From: Leptospira langatensis
GTDB lineage: Bacteria > Spirochaetota > Leptospiria > Leptospirales > Leptospiraceae
Assembly: GCF_004770615.1 (NCBI RefSeq)
Contig: NZ_RQER01000006.1
Coordinates: forward strand, 62,001 to 126,000
Direction of reading: 5' to 3'
Length of the DNA stretch: 64,000 bases
Under the pieces are notes generated by a model, which saw nothing but the letters and a program-made list of their open reading frames with translations, was not told the origin of the DNA and did not search any database. Below, one piece after another: positions 37,228 to 46,204 of this stretch; the stretch's first letter is position 1, and each line of letters begins with the position of its first letter. The translations under genes were made by a program, and so were the position numbers.

Positions 37228-37629
37228 TCACGACTCCGGAAAGAGGCCTGTTTGATCACCCACATGCTTGTAGATCTTTGTAGGGTAATTTAATCGTATT
37301 TTTTCGGAGGAAACTCCTCTCTTATCGGGTCTTATTCTAGCATCGAATTCCACAGGATCTCCTTGCTTCAGTCTTTGCTTTCTGAATCTGGTGGAATAGT
37401 AGAACTCTTGGGCATAGATCACCTTACGTCCCGAAACAAGCAGTCTTATGTCCTTGATCAGTATCCTGGATCTCTCCTCGTTCCTATGGACAAGGATAGA
37501 ATCTACAACCCCTTTGAATCTGGTCCTGATCTTAGGTAAACCCTTTTGATCTTCTTCCCTACCATCGCCCATGAGTACCAAATAAGAGAAAAAGAATAGA
37601 TTCGTACAACCGTTTTTCTTACCGTTCAT
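37228..37629 (-). CDS. Hypothetical small exported protein
   Basis: 133 residues from the ATG at 37629 (AAGGGA upstream); an in-frame start at 37677 has none. A short hydrophobic stretch (TNLFFFSYLVLMG) may be a weak signal. The remainder is basic with beta strands (RFKGVVDSILVHRNEERSRI, GDPVEFDARIR) that resemble an OB fold. Function unknown. Confidence 0.55.
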   Translation of the reverse strand: MNGKKNGCTNLFFFSYLVLMGDGREEDQKGLPKIRTRFKGVVDSILVHRNEERSRILIKDIRLLVSGRKVIYAQEFYYSTRFRKQRLKQGDPVEFDARIRPDKRGVSSEKIRLNYPTKIYKHVGDQTGLFPES

Positions 37630-37706
37630 TCCGATTCCCTTTCTGAGGGAAACGTTCCGAACTATAACCCGGTCCAATAATAAGATAGGACTCTCCGGAG
37701 ATTTTT

Positions 37707-38612
37707 ATGAACAGGTTTCACTTCTTTTCCCTTAAATTCAGCTGTCTTGCAGTCCTCCTCCTGGGCTTCATTGCAAGCACAGGCTGCTATACCAATATCC
37801 GTCCCGGAGAGGCCGGACTCAGGTATCATCCTCTAACGAGTGGTTTACAAAGAGATCTATTGACTAACGCTCTTTATTTCTACGCTCCTTGGAACGATAT
37901 CATTCTATATCCGACCCAATGGACTTCTTACAAAGAAAAAGTAGACGTTCTTACTAGAGACGATTTGACCATTAACGTTGTTGCAGCGGTCATCCTCAGG
38001 CCTGTTCCTAGCGAGATCTATAACCTGCAGATAGAGATCGGTCCGGATTATTATGACAAGGTGGTCCGCCCTCAGTTTCGAACCTCTGTGCGTAACGCAT
38101 TATCCGCTTATAGCATGATCCGAATTTCCAAGGAAACTCCTAAGGTCTCTTCCGATATCAGACAAGCCTTGGGAGACAAGCTGAGAGGAAAGCACATAGA
38201 GATAGATGATGTGATCATAGACGATATCGAATATAGCCGTCCTATCTTGACTGCGATCGAAGGTAAACTCACCAAAGAACAAGAACAGGAGCAGATGAAA
38301 TTCGAGATCAATATCGCGAAGAAGGATGCGGAGATTACTGTCATCCATGCGGAGGCTAAGGCAAAATCCACTGCAATCGAAGCGGAAGGTAACGCACAGG
38401 CAATCGTGATCGAGGCCCAAGCGAAGGCAAAGGCTCAGAAACTCATAGCCGCTCAGTTGACCAAACAATACTTGCAGTTGAAAGCGTTTGAGAACCCGAA
38501 TACCAAACTATTACTCGTTCCTACAGGCAAGGACGCATTGCCTATGATCTTCAATATGCCTGATTCAGGAAGGATCCCTACCGCTCCCGTAGATACGACT
38601 CCTCAACCTTGA
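37707..38612 (+). CDS. SPFH/prohibitin-family lipoprotein
   Basis: 301 residues. A signal peptide ends in a lipobox-like ASTGC at residue 27. The SPFH domain follows (GEAGLRYHPLTSGL, 'VDVLTRDDLTINVVAAVILR', 'VVRPQFRTSVRNALSAYS'), then an Ala/Glu-rich coiled coil (about 190-260). SPFH proteins form large membrane-bound cages that often hold proteases. Anchoring by lipid instead of a transmembrane helix is unusual for the family. A terminator-like hairpin follows. Confidence 0.88.
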   Translation: MNRFHFFSLKFSCLAVLLLGFIASTGCYTNIRPGEAGLRYHPLTSGLQRDLLTNALYFYAPWNDIILYPTQWTSYKEKVDVLTRDDLTINVVAAVILRPVPSEIYNLQIEIGPDYYDKVVRPQFRTSVRNALSAYSMIRISKETPKVSSDIRQALGDKLRGKHIEIDDVIIDDIEYSRPILTAIEGKLTKEQEQEQMKFEINIAKKDAEITVIHAEAKAKSTAIEAEGNAQAIVIEAQAKAKAQKLIAAQLTKQYLQLKAFENPNTKLLLVPTGKDALPMIFNMPDSGRIPTAPVDTTPQP

Positions 38613-38618
38613 TCCCAT

Positions 38619-38647
38619 ATCTCCTCCCGTCGTACGCGGGAGGAGAT
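38619..38647 (+). terminator. Terminator-like hairpin after the SPFH gene
   Basis: ATCTCCTCCCG-TCGTACG-CGGGAGGAGAT, an 11-bp stem just after the stop; the T tract is weak. Confidence 0.6.
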
Positions 38648-38822
38648 CCCATCGCTCTCTCCCTATTTTCACCTTCTCAAATCCGTTCTTACTAAGCGGA
38701 ACTACAATCCCTCAGATCCTTTTTCAAGAAGAAGAGAATGAAAATTTCTTCGTATCTAAATGCGAATGATACCGGAACCAAAATTCCGCTCCCATTCTTT
38801 CTATCTGAGAACCGCTCTTTCC

Positions 38823-40103
38823 ATGAAAGAACTTAAATTCAGTCCGGAACAAAGAGAAGTCATAGAAGATACATCTAGATTCCTGCAAGTGATCGCAGCA
38901 GCCGGTTCCGGAAAAACAAGCACACTCGTAGGAGTGATCCAAAAAGAGCTAGAAAGAAATACCTCGGGCGAAGAGATCCTTGTACTTACTTTTACACGAA
39001 AGGCGGCAGGTGAGATCCGAGAGAGGATCCATACGCAGACCGGGATCGAGTCAGTAAGAGTTCATACCTTTCATTCTTTTTGCTTAAGAGCCTTAACGAA
39101 TTGGCATCCTCGTTTCAAAAAGGATCGACCTTCTATCCTTTTACCTGCGGAGAAGAATGCTTTCTTTAGAGAGTGGTTCCGAAAAGAATCGGACAGTATA
39201 GGAGGGATCCCTTTTGAGTTACTCAGCGGGGATATTCTACTACCGAAAGATTTCCCTCATTCCTGGAAAATTCCTTTATTAGAAGATTATAAAAAGTTTA
39301 AGTCTAAAGAGCATAAACTGGATCTGGACGATCTAGTCTGTCTATTTTTAGATTCTTTAGAAGGCGAAGAACCTTGGACAGAAATCCCTAAATCCGGCTT
39401 GAAGAGGATCTTAGTAGACGAGTTCCAAGACACCGACTCGCAACAATTGCGTTTCTTACGGCTTTTATCGGATCGATCCAGGATCACAGTTGTAGGAGAC
39501 GACAGTCAGTCGATCTATGCATTCCGAGGTAGCGAACCCAGTATCTTCTTAAATTTTCCGGATCTATTCGTTCCTTGCTCTCGTAAATTCCTAAGTACGA
39601 ATTACAGATCCTTACCCAAGATCGTAGAAGTTTCTTCGATCCCTATCGAAAAGAATGAGAATCGGATCCCGAAGACCGTTCTAGCTCACAGAGAAGGAAG
39701 GTCAAGGATCGGCAGATTGAAAATGGATAAGATCAGCGATCTATTTTCCTATCTTGGGGAATTTTACAAAGCCAGTGGCGGAGATCTAAGGATACTTTGC
39801 AGATCCAATCATAGGATCCGGGAATATTTAAGCGTAGGAGTTCCTTCGGAACTATTGCTTACCATCCATGCGTCCAAAGGTCTGGAGTTCCATACGGTCA
39901 TTGTAGACCTGTCGGATGGTTGGAATATTCGAAAAGATTCTCCTAGCTCCGTCTGGGAGGAAGAAAGAAGAGTTCTCTACGTTGCATTGTCCAGAGCAAA
40001 AGACAATCTATTGATCTTGGGAAAGAAGAGCCATTCCAATCGGGAAACGGCAGAAGATATCTTCTTCTCTTATTTTAAAAGAGAAATACCTCAATTAAAA
40101 TAG
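38823..40103 (+). CDS. UvrD/Rep-like superfamily 1 helicase without 2B domain
   Basis: 426 residues from the ATG at 38823. All SF1A motifs are present: Q/I (SPEQREVI, AAAGSGKT), Ia (LTFTRKAAGEIRERI), II (VDEFQDTD), III (VGDDSQSIYAFRGSEP), IV (LSTNYRS), V (LTIHASKGLEFHTV), VI (VLYVALSRAKDNLLI). Motifs IV and V are only about 85 residues apart, against roughly 200 or more in UvrD/Rep/PcrA, so the 2B subdomain is missing. A short upstream frame (38738-38836) with a better ribosome-binding site overlaps the start, so translation may be coupled. In-frame ATGs at 38760 and 38766 are alternatives. Confidence 0.85.
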   Translation: MKELKFSPEQREVIEDTSRFLQVIAAAGSGKTSTLVGVIQKELERNTSGEEILVLTFTRKAAGEIRERIHTQTGIESVRVHTFHSFCLRALTNWHPRFKKDRPSILLPAEKNAFFREWFRKESDSIGGIPFELLSGDILLPKDFPHSWKIPLLEDYKKFKSKEHKLDLDDLVCLFLDSLEGEEPWTEIPKSGLKRILVDEFQDTDSQQLRFLRLLSDRSRITVVGDDSQSIYAFRGSEPSIFLNFPDLFVPCSRKFLSTNYRSLPKIVEVSSIPIEKNENRIPKTVLAHREGRSRIGRLKMDKISDLFSYLGEFYKASGGDLRILCRSNHRIREYLSVGVPSELLLTIHASKGLEFHTVIVDLSDGWNIRKDSPSSVWEEERRVLYVALSRAKDNLLILGKKSHSNRETAEDIFFSYFKREIPQLK

Positions 40104-40188
40104 GAACCATTCTCTCTCGGACTATTTTTGAAGAAGGTTCCGAATTCCCGAATTCAATCGATTGCCAATCGAATTCAGGAGCTAAAAT

Positions 40189-40500
40189 TTGGAAAACAAG
40201 CCTATGAAATTTTTTCTGATAGAATTAGAATACACCGTCCCTATGGAAAAGCTGAACGAGGTCACTCCGGCCCATAGAGAATTCCTACAAACCCAATACG
40301 ATAAGGGAGTGCTACTCTTGTCCGGTCCTAGAGTTCCCAGAGACGGAGGAATGATCATCGGTAAATCTTCTTCTTTAGAGGAATTGCAGGAGATCATGAA
40401 GAACGATCCGTTCGTAAAAGAGAACTGTGCAAAATATATCTATAAGGAATTCGCTCCGGTGAAATATCAGCCTTTTCTAAAGGAATGGTTGGAGCTTTAA
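40189..40500 (+). CDS. YciI-family protein
   Basis: 103 residues. TTG start chosen because AGGAG lies 7 bases before it; an in-frame ATG at 40204 lacks a well-placed site. The fold is the ferredoxin-like YciI domain: 'MKFFLIELEYTVPMEKLNEV', 'HREFLQTQYDKGVLLLSGP', GGMIIGKSSSLEELQEIMKNDP. The His near residue 28 and Asp of NDPF correspond to the putative active site of YciI. Function unknown. Confidence 0.85.
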   Translation: MENKPMKFFLIELEYTVPMEKLNEVTPAHREFLQTQYDKGVLLLSGPRVPRDGGMIIGKSSSLEELQEIMKNDPFVKENCAKYIYKEFAPVKYQPFLKEWLEL

Positions 40501-40503
40501 AAA

Positions 40504-40545
40504 GAAAAAAACCGCTTCCCGTTCTTTGAATCGAGCGGGAAGCGG
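40504..40545 (-). terminator. Terminator of the PF10118 gene pair
   Basis: On the minus strand CCGCTTCCCG pairs with CGGGAAGCGG across a 14-base loop, followed by a T-rich run (TTTTTTTCTTT). Confidence 0.85.
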
Positions 40546-40568
40546 GGAGCAAAGTGATTGGATGGGTG

Positions 40569-41420
40569 CTAAATAGTTATAAGAGCTTCGTTCGCAAGCT
40601 CATAACCGCCGGTCTGATCGGGATGAAAATCCTTCTTAAAATACAGAAGCGAAAGCTCTGCTAACCTTGGATATAATTTCCTTCCGAATTCACGAGAGTT
40701 GTTCAGATCTTGAAGATATTTACGAAAGCTAACCTTCTTATCGGCCAACAAGAACCAATGCTGAAAAGCGATAGAATATCCCCAGAACATGAACGACGCG
40801 ATGATGAATCCTAAAATCCGTAGGGCATAGCTTTTAGAAACGGTTTGCAGTACATCGTAAGCAACTGACTTATGCTCGATCTCTTCGCAAGCGTGCCAAA
40901 GAAGAAGGTTTCTCATATCTCCATACGCATGTTCATGCAATTGATGACGAATGGATACCTCTGCCATGCTAGCGGTATAATGTTCCAGACCTGCAGTCAC
41001 TGCAAGCTTCAGCTTTTTACCGAAAATCAATTCGAAGAGAGGAAGAAAGAAACTGAAAGCGGTCCATTTATAGATCTTCACCATGAGATCAATGGGTCTA
41101 TGTTGACCCTTTAGGACTTCTAGGATCTTTTCATGTTCCTTTCCGTGCTGGACTTCCTGTCCGATAAACGCCTTCACACGATTCGAAAGACCTGGGTCTT
41201 TTACTTGATCAGCGAATGCTTTCACACTTTTGATAAAGAACCTCTCCCCTTCCGGAAAGAGAACATGGTAAGCGTTCACATTATGAGTAAGATACGAGTT
41301 ATTGGCTATGTAATGATCCGGAAGATCCTCCAGTCCTTCGAAATTCATTTTGCGAACAGTGGGAGAATTCGCATCTATGGATTTTAGATTTCTTTTTTTA
41401 GTCTCAGTTGAAGCGTTCAT
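40569..41420 (-). CDS. PF10118-family predicted metal-dependent hydrolase, copy 2
   Basis: 283 residues, mostly helical. Two conserved metal-type motifs are seen: FIGQEVQHGKEHEKIL (about 108-123) and 'HACEEIEHKSVAYDVL' (about 190-205), each with E-x2-H, as in ferritin-like di-iron folds. Hydrophobic helices (FFLPLFELIFG, LGFIIASFMFWG) suggest membrane association. The family is annotated as a predicted metal-dependent hydrolase but has no firm reaction. GAGGATC precedes the ATG. It is a close paralogue of the gene 18 bases upstream. Confidence 0.85.
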   Translation of the reverse strand: MNASTETKKRNLKSIDANSPTVRKMNFEGLEDLPDHYIANNSYLTHNVNAYHVLFPEGERFFIKSVKAFADQVKDPGLSNRVKAFIGQEVQHGKEHEKILEVLKGQHRPIDLMVKIYKWTAFSFFLPLFELIFGKKLKLAVTAGLEHYTASMAEVSIRHQLHEHAYGDMRNLLLWHACEEIEHKSVAYDVLQTVSKSYALRILGFIIASFMFWGYSIAFQHWFLLADKKVSFRKYLQDLNNSREFGRKLYPRLAELSLLYFKKDFHPDQTGGYELANEALITI

Positions 41421-41438
41421 TTAGATCCTCTTCTCTTT

Positions 41439-42290
41439 CTATATAGTTGCCAAAGCAGCGTTAGCAAGTTCGTATCCGCCGGTTTGGTTTGGATGGAAAT
41501 CGGGTTTGAAATACAGCAAAGACATTTTCCCGACCTCGGTTACGATCAATTTTGCATAGGAACGAGCACTTCTTAGATCCGCAAAGTATCTACGAATCCC
41601 GATCTTAGGATCGGAGAAGATGAACAGATGCTGCAGTGTGAACGCATATCCCCAAAACATAACCGACGCCACGATGAACCCGAAGATCCTAAGCACATAG
41701 CTTTTAGAAATCGTCTGTAAAACATCATAAGCAACGGATTTGTGTTCGATCTCTTCACAAGCATGCCAGAGAAGAAGATTTCTCATCTCGCCTTCCGCCT
41801 GATCGTGCAGATTATATTTTAAGGAAACTTCTCCTAAAGAAGCCGTATAATGCTCCAGGCCGGCAGTCACTGCAAGCTTGAGCTTCTTACCAAAAATAAA
41901 TTCTAGAACGGGCCAAAAGAATCCATAAGCGGTTTTCGTATAAAATTTTAATATTTTAGAAACAGGACGGCCTTGCTTCACTAGCATTTCTAGAGCCTTC
42001 TCATGCTCTTTTCCATGTTGGACTTCTTGCCCAATGAATCCCTTGATACGGCTCTGTAGATCCGGATCAGTCACTTGGTCCGCGAAAGCCTTCACGCTCT
42101 TAATAAAGAATCTTTCGCCTTCCGGAAAAATGACATGATACGCGTTTACCGTGTGAGTGATAAAAGAATTCCCCGCTACATAGTAATCGGACAATTGATC
42201 CAACCCTTCAAAGTCCATCTTGCGTACGCTCGGAGAGTTTCCGTCGATGGGCTTGATTTTACGTTCCTTTTTCTGAGTTTGCACTGGCAT
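41439..42290 (-). CDS. PF10118-family predicted metal-dependent hydrolase, copy 1
   Basis: 283 residues from the ATG at 42290, where GGGGAG is well placed and the length equals that of copy 2. It shares nearly all motifs with copy 2: 'GNSPSVRKMDFEGL', FIGQEVQHGKEHEKAL, 'KKLKLAVTAGLEHYTAS' and 'LLWHACEEIEHKSVAYDVLQ'. The pair arose by tandem duplication and has since diverged mainly in the middle (about 120-150) and near the C-terminus. Both end in 'GGYELANxALxTI'. Confidence 0.85.
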   Translation of the reverse strand: MPVQTQKKERKIKPIDGNSPSVRKMDFEGLDQLSDYYVAGNSFITHTVNAYHVIFPEGERFFIKSVKAFADQVTDPDLQSRIKGFIGQEVQHGKEHEKALEMLVKQGRPVSKILKFYTKTAYGFFWPVLEFIFGKKLKLAVTAGLEHYTASLGEVSLKYNLHDQAEGEMRNLLLWHACEEIEHKSVAYDVLQTISKSYVLRIFGFIVASVMFWGYAFTLQHLFIFSDPKIGIRRYFADLRSARSYAKLIVTEVGKMSLLYFKPDFHPNQTGGYELANAALATI

Positions 42291-42725
42291 CTGTTTCTCC
42301 CCCGTTTTCATCGGGTTTTGTAGCACACACTATAACCGTATGGAAGGAGACTAGCGCGCCGATCTCGGAAAACCCTCGCCGATTTTGAAATCGACCAGGA
42401 AAAGCAGATAGAATCGGAGAAATTCTTCTTTTTTGATAAGTCGTTATGTAAAAAATATAACGCCCAGTTCCAAAAGAGAGGACCAAGAGTTCCTACACGC
42501 AGGGAACCCGGATCAGAAATGATTGCAGAAAAGACGATTTTGTGGTAGGCAAGGAGCGCTCCCACAAGCCACTCCCCCCACCCAAGATGCAGGGTGGGGG
42601 CGCCAAAAAAATCCCCATGTAGGAACTATTACAAGCCCACCAGGCAATTTCCCTACTGCTGCACTTCTGGCCCTGAGATCTAAAAGGCTTTACGGCTCGG
42701 TTTGCGACGAAATACTGACTGTACC
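42291..42725. other. GC-rich structured intergenic element upstream of tRNA-Val
   Basis: No gene. GTTCCTACA at 42489-42497 is matched by TGTAGGAAC at 42619-42627. Between them lie the palindrome GGAGCGCTCC (42553-42562) inside a TGTGG/CCACA pair, and a stem CCCCCACCC-(8)-GGGTGGGGG (42575-42600). This nested layout looks like a structured RNA or an interspersed palindromic element. The tRNA promoter should lie at its right end. Confidence 0.45.
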
Positions 42726-42799
<74 letters not shown>

Positions 42800-42869
42800 G
42801 GTTCCTTACCTTTTTCCCGTTACTTTCTATAGAGATCCGATTCACAATATTCCCGCACGGGATAGAAAC

Positions 42870-42898
42870 AAAAAAGCCCCCGAACTCGGAGGCTTTTT
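42870..42898. terminator. Bidirectional terminator between tRNA-Val and the HEAT gene
   Basis: AAAAAAGCCCCCG-AACT-CGGAGGCTTTTT; A and T runs on both flanks. Confidence 0.8.
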
Positions 42899-42921
42899 CC
42901 TTCTACTAACCTTACCCAATC

Positions 42922-43800
42922 CTAGTCTTTAAAATAGAAAGGTGTGTTTGCCGGCATTTTAAATCCGGTAACATTCGCGAGGTCCTTCTTGATCTGCTCT
43001 CTTACGATCTGATCATGCTCAATGAGTAGAGCCTCTCTCAAAGAATACTCGCCAGCTTTCAGATCCACTTCTCCCACTGCCATGGAAGCTCTATAACGGA
43101 CCATCGGAGACTCATCTTTTAAGAAGGCGCATAGATCATGGAATTTCTGGTTTGCGATCCGATTGATATAAACGATCGCATTCAAGATGGCGACCTTCGC
43201 AAACGGATTCTTCTCTTTATCGATTGCCGAATTCAATTGGCTCAGAGTGTCTTTTCGATTCAAATTCTTCAAACCGTCTGCTGCAGAAGCGCGAATATAG
43301 AAATTAGGATGACTTAAGCCTGCGATGATCGCGTCTTGATTCTCCTTAGTATAAGGAAGAAGTCCTACATTCCTTAACAATTCTCCCGTAGAGATCACGA
43401 GATTATAACCGTCAGGAGCGCTAAATGTAGGTTGGTCATTTTCCTGAACCAAAGCGGAAGCTCTCTTGATCTCTTCGACCATACCTGGTCCGGAGACATC
43501 GGATTCCATCGCTCCCAAGGCCTGAGCGATCACGAACTTCAATGAAGGAGAATTCTCATCCGATTTCGGAACGTTCGGATTTCCTTTGAGTGCCTTTAAA
43601 AGGGGACGGACTGCAAGTTTGCTAGTCACGAATTTTAAATAGTCGGCCGCCTGGATCCTTTCTTCCAAGCTTCCGCTTTCCAACTTCTTTACTTGGTCGT
43701 AAAAGAGTTGGTCCAGTTTTTCGTGGATCATCTCCTTTGCGGAGAGATTGAATGCAAAAAACGAAATGATTCCGAGGCTAAGGATTCTCAAAATAGACAT
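42922..43800 (-). CDS. Exported HEAT-repeat protein
   Basis: 292 residues. A signal peptide (ILRILSLGIISFFAFNLSAK) is followed by about five HEAT-like helix pairs. The clearest are 'LEERIQAADYLKFVTSKLAV', 'FVIAQALGAMESD', 'PNFYIRASAADGLKNLN', AKVAILNAIVYINRI and 'SPMVRYRASMAVGEVDL'. HEAT arrays are protein-binding scaffolds, here probably periplasmic. Partner unknown. Confidence 0.8.
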   Translation of the reverse strand: MSILRILSLGIISFFAFNLSAKEMIHEKLDQLFYDQVKKLESGSLEERIQAADYLKFVTSKLAVRPLLKALKGNPNVPKSDENSPSLKFVIAQALGAMESDVSGPGMVEEIKRASALVQENDQPTFSAPDGYNLVISTGELLRNVGLLPYTKENQDAIIAGLSHPNFYIRASAADGLKNLNRKDTLSQLNSAIDKEKNPFAKVAILNAIVYINRIANQKFHDLCAFLKDESPMVRYRASMAVGEVDLKAGEYSLREALLIEHDQIVREQIKKDLANVTGFKMPANTPFYFKD

Positions 43801-43866
43801 GGGTTCCCCCTACAGAAAGTATCGGATCTAGGAAGCCCTGTCTTAACCCGTGAGGGCGAGAATCGG

Positions 43867-44430
43867 CTATAAGGATTCGGTTTCCTTGACCCTTTCCGCA
43901 ATCCTGCGAATTTTCTCCGAGAGATCCTCGACCGCCAATTCCTTTTCTCCCCCTTCTTCCAGTTCCCGGCCGACTTTTTTCAGGTCCTCTTGGATCTGTT
44001 CGCTGTTTTCACTGGCTCTCTGGGCAAGGTGGGTCAAAAGATCCTCTCGATAGCTTTTCACTTCTTCGAGTCTAAGTTCCCCCAAGGCCACCATGCTTTG
44101 GAGGATCCTGTCCATTTTTTCTTTAGTAAGATATGCGAGTCCGATACCGCCAAGGACCAGGCGCCCGAATAAAGCACTGATATTCTTTCCAGTCTCCCGG
44201 ATCAGAGCGGAAAGCATATAATTGGAGAATTCTTCGTTTCTTTGGCCGAGGCTGACTTTAAGGAAGGTCTGCCCTAAGATCTTAGGAGTGATGTCTTGCC
44301 CGCTCATATTATCGATCACCTTGATCTCTTCGCCTGAGATGATCATCTCAGCGACATCTTCCAAGGTGATGGTCTTGCTAGTTTCGGGGTCGTACAACCT
44401 TCTATTTGCGTATCTTTTTAGAACCTTCAT
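43867..44430 (-). CDS. phaR: PhaR-like polyhydroxyalkanoate-accumulation regulator
   Basis: 187 residues. The N-terminal DNA-binding domain '[20 protein letters not shown]', '[19 protein letters not shown]', '[15 protein letters not shown]' is diagnostic of PhaR/PhbF. The C-terminal half is a charged coiled coil (about 110-187) that replaces the usual PHB-granule-binding part. No PHA synthase genes are in the window, so the target in this organism is unclear. Confidence 0.85.
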   Translation of the reverse strand: MKVLKRYANRRLYDPETSKTITLEDVAEMIISGEEIKVIDNMSGQDITPKILGQTFLKVSLGQRNEEFSNYMLSALIRETGKNISALFGRLVLGGIGLAYLTKEKMDRILQSMVALGELRLEEVKSYREDLLTHLAQRASENSEQIQEDLKKVGRELEEGGEKELAVEDLSEKIRRIAERVKETESL

Positions 44431-44611
44431 TCTTTGTTTTGCTCGTGCCCGGCGCTTAGGAAGAATGTCCTAAAGCTATTTGTCTCAGTAGACAAACTGG
44501 TTTTTATTTGCGATTTCCCTTTCCTAGTTGCGAGTTTTTCGCAACGCACCAATTCTAGGATCGGACGAAAATCCCCAAGGTCAAGGAAAAAACCCGTCCT
44601 TACAAAAAGCG

Positions 44612-45499
44612 ATGAACTTACTCTCCGACCTTTTACTTCTGCATCGACTAACTTCGGATGAGCTTGAGTTCCTCATTGCCTTATTAAAGTGGAAAGGAAT
44701 AGAACAGACCGAATGGGTCACCTCCTCCGGATTTCCTTCCGCTCCCAAAGAAACGCTGATCTGGAAATCTTCGGTACTACCCGAAGACATTCGATCCGCA
44801 CAGGATTGGTCCAGAGAAGTCTGCTTGATCGGACGCTTCGACCCGGAAGAAAAGAATTCCTTTCTCAGAGCCGGAGCCACTCGGGTCTACGACTTGAATC
44901 TTTTTCCTTTAGAAGAATTCCCTCTCTTTCGTTTTTCCAAACCTCTGCATCCGGAAATGGTTCTTCTTACTGAGAACTCGGATCTGTTCTCAAAATATAG
45001 GTCCTTGCTTCGGGCCTGCGGATCCAACGCTCATTGGTGCAAAGATATTTTAGGACTTCCTAATATGCTAAAGGAAACTAAACCGGGAGTACTTCTTCTG
45101 GACGCAGAATCCTTTGCTCCGAGGGACCTAAGCCCAAAGGTACGAAGTCTTTTAGGAACTCCTTACTTCCCTCTTAGCTTTTGCTTGATCGACTTCAACC
45201 GGGAAAATGTGTATCAAAACCTTGCCACAGGCCTTAAGGACGTAGCAAAAGCGTTCTTCGAATCACGGGACCTTCTTCTTTTCTTAAGGGACAGACTGGC
45301 TCTTTCTCCCTCTCCCAAGGAGTCCTTATTCCAAGCGATCGATTGGAACGGAAGTCCCAGAAATATCAGAGAATTCGAATTTCCGAATGTTCCGGACGGC
45401 GTATTAGAGAGAGCGGAAGCCTCCTACCTCTATCGGATCCGAAGGCTATTCTTATGGCTGGGAGAAGGGACCAGCAGAGGAACGGAAAGCTCCTCTTAG
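44612..45499 (+). CDS. Hypothetical protein, possible degenerate receiver-like domain
   Basis: 295 residues from the ATG at 44612; starts farther upstream lack a ribosome-binding site, and a GTTGCGA/TCGCAAC hairpin lies at 44527-44545. Residues about 135-240 alternate strands and helices like a response-regulator receiver (MVLLTENSDLFSKYRSLL, KPGVLLLDAESF), but the acidic pocket is incomplete. No output domain is seen. Its TAG overlaps the stop of the opposing FrnE-like gene (TTAG). Confidence 0.55.
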   Translation: MNLLSDLLLLHRLTSDELEFLIALLKWKGIEQTEWVTSSGFPSAPKETLIWKSSVLPEDIRSAQDWSREVCLIGRFDPEEKNSFLRAGATRVYDLNLFPLEEFPLFRFSKPLHPEMVLLTENSDLFSKYRSLLRACGSNAHWCKDILGLPNMLKETKPGVLLLDAESFAPRDLSPKVRSLLGTPYFPLSFCLIDFNRENVYQNLATGLKDVAKAFFESRDLLLFLRDRLALSPSPKESLFQAIDWNGSPRNIREFEFPNVPDGVLERAEASYLYRIRRLFLWLGEGTSRGTESSS

Positions 45500-46149
45500 G
45501 CGCTCGCTTCCGATTCTAATCGTTCGAATACTTGCAGGAATAGATCCGGTCCCTGGGCGCCGGATACGGCATATTTATCGTTAAAGATATAGAACGGAAC
45601 TCCGGTCACTCCCATGATCTTTCCTTCATTCTCTTCGTTCGCGATCTCAGCCAGAAGCTTGGTATCCTTGCGAACTTCTTCCAATTCGGTTTCCGGGATC
45701 CCTACTTGGGCCAATCCTTCCTGAATGACAGAATCGTCGGATAAATTCTTTGACTCTGAGAAGAATTTACTGAAGAAAATCTCTGCGAGCTCCGCTTCCT
45801 TATTATAATTCCTTGCCTTACGGATCAGTGCATGAAGAAGGAAAGTATTGGGCTGATGACCTTGCAGTATATTAGAGAACTGTAAACCGTCTTCTTTTGC
45901 GATATCGGTAACTCTTTGGGTCATCATCCTCACTCGGTCCAAGGAACCGAATTTCTTGACCATATGAGCTTCTCTATCCTCGCCGCCCTCCGGCAGATCA
46001 GGGTTCAATTGAAAAGGTTTCCAACTTACTTGGATCGTATCGTTCGGATGATTGGTCTTCCAGGACTCGATCGCCTGTTCCAATCTTTTCTTACCTATAT
46101 AGCACCAAGGACAAACTACGTCCGAATAGATCGATACTGTTGCTTCCAA
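45496..46149 (-). CDS. FrnE-like DsbA-family thiol oxidoreductase
   Basis: 217 residues. 'SIYSDVVCPWCYIGKKRLEQ' contains the C-P-W-C active site, and 'GVTGVPFYIFNDKYAVSGAQ' gives the cis-Pro and final strands typical of FrnE/2-hydroxychromene-isomerase-like DsbA proteins. No signal peptide, so cytosolic. FrnE proteins are linked to disulphide exchange and oxidative-stress tolerance. Confidence 0.92.
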   Translation of the reverse strand: MEATVSIYSDVVCPWCYIGKKRLEQAIESWKTNHPNDTIQVSWKPFQLNPDLPEGGEDREAHMVKKFGSLDRVRMMTQRVTDIAKEDGLQFSNILQGHQPNTFLLHALIRKARNYNKEAELAEIFFSKFFSESKNLSDDSVIQEGLAQVGIPETELEEVRKDTKLLAEIANEENEGKIMGVTGVPFYIFNDKYAVSGAQGPDLFLQVFERLESEASA

Positions 46150-46204
46150 ATCTCTACCCTGTAATCGTTAGACTTACAAGCCTTTGGAAATTAGCACTCT
46201 TTTT

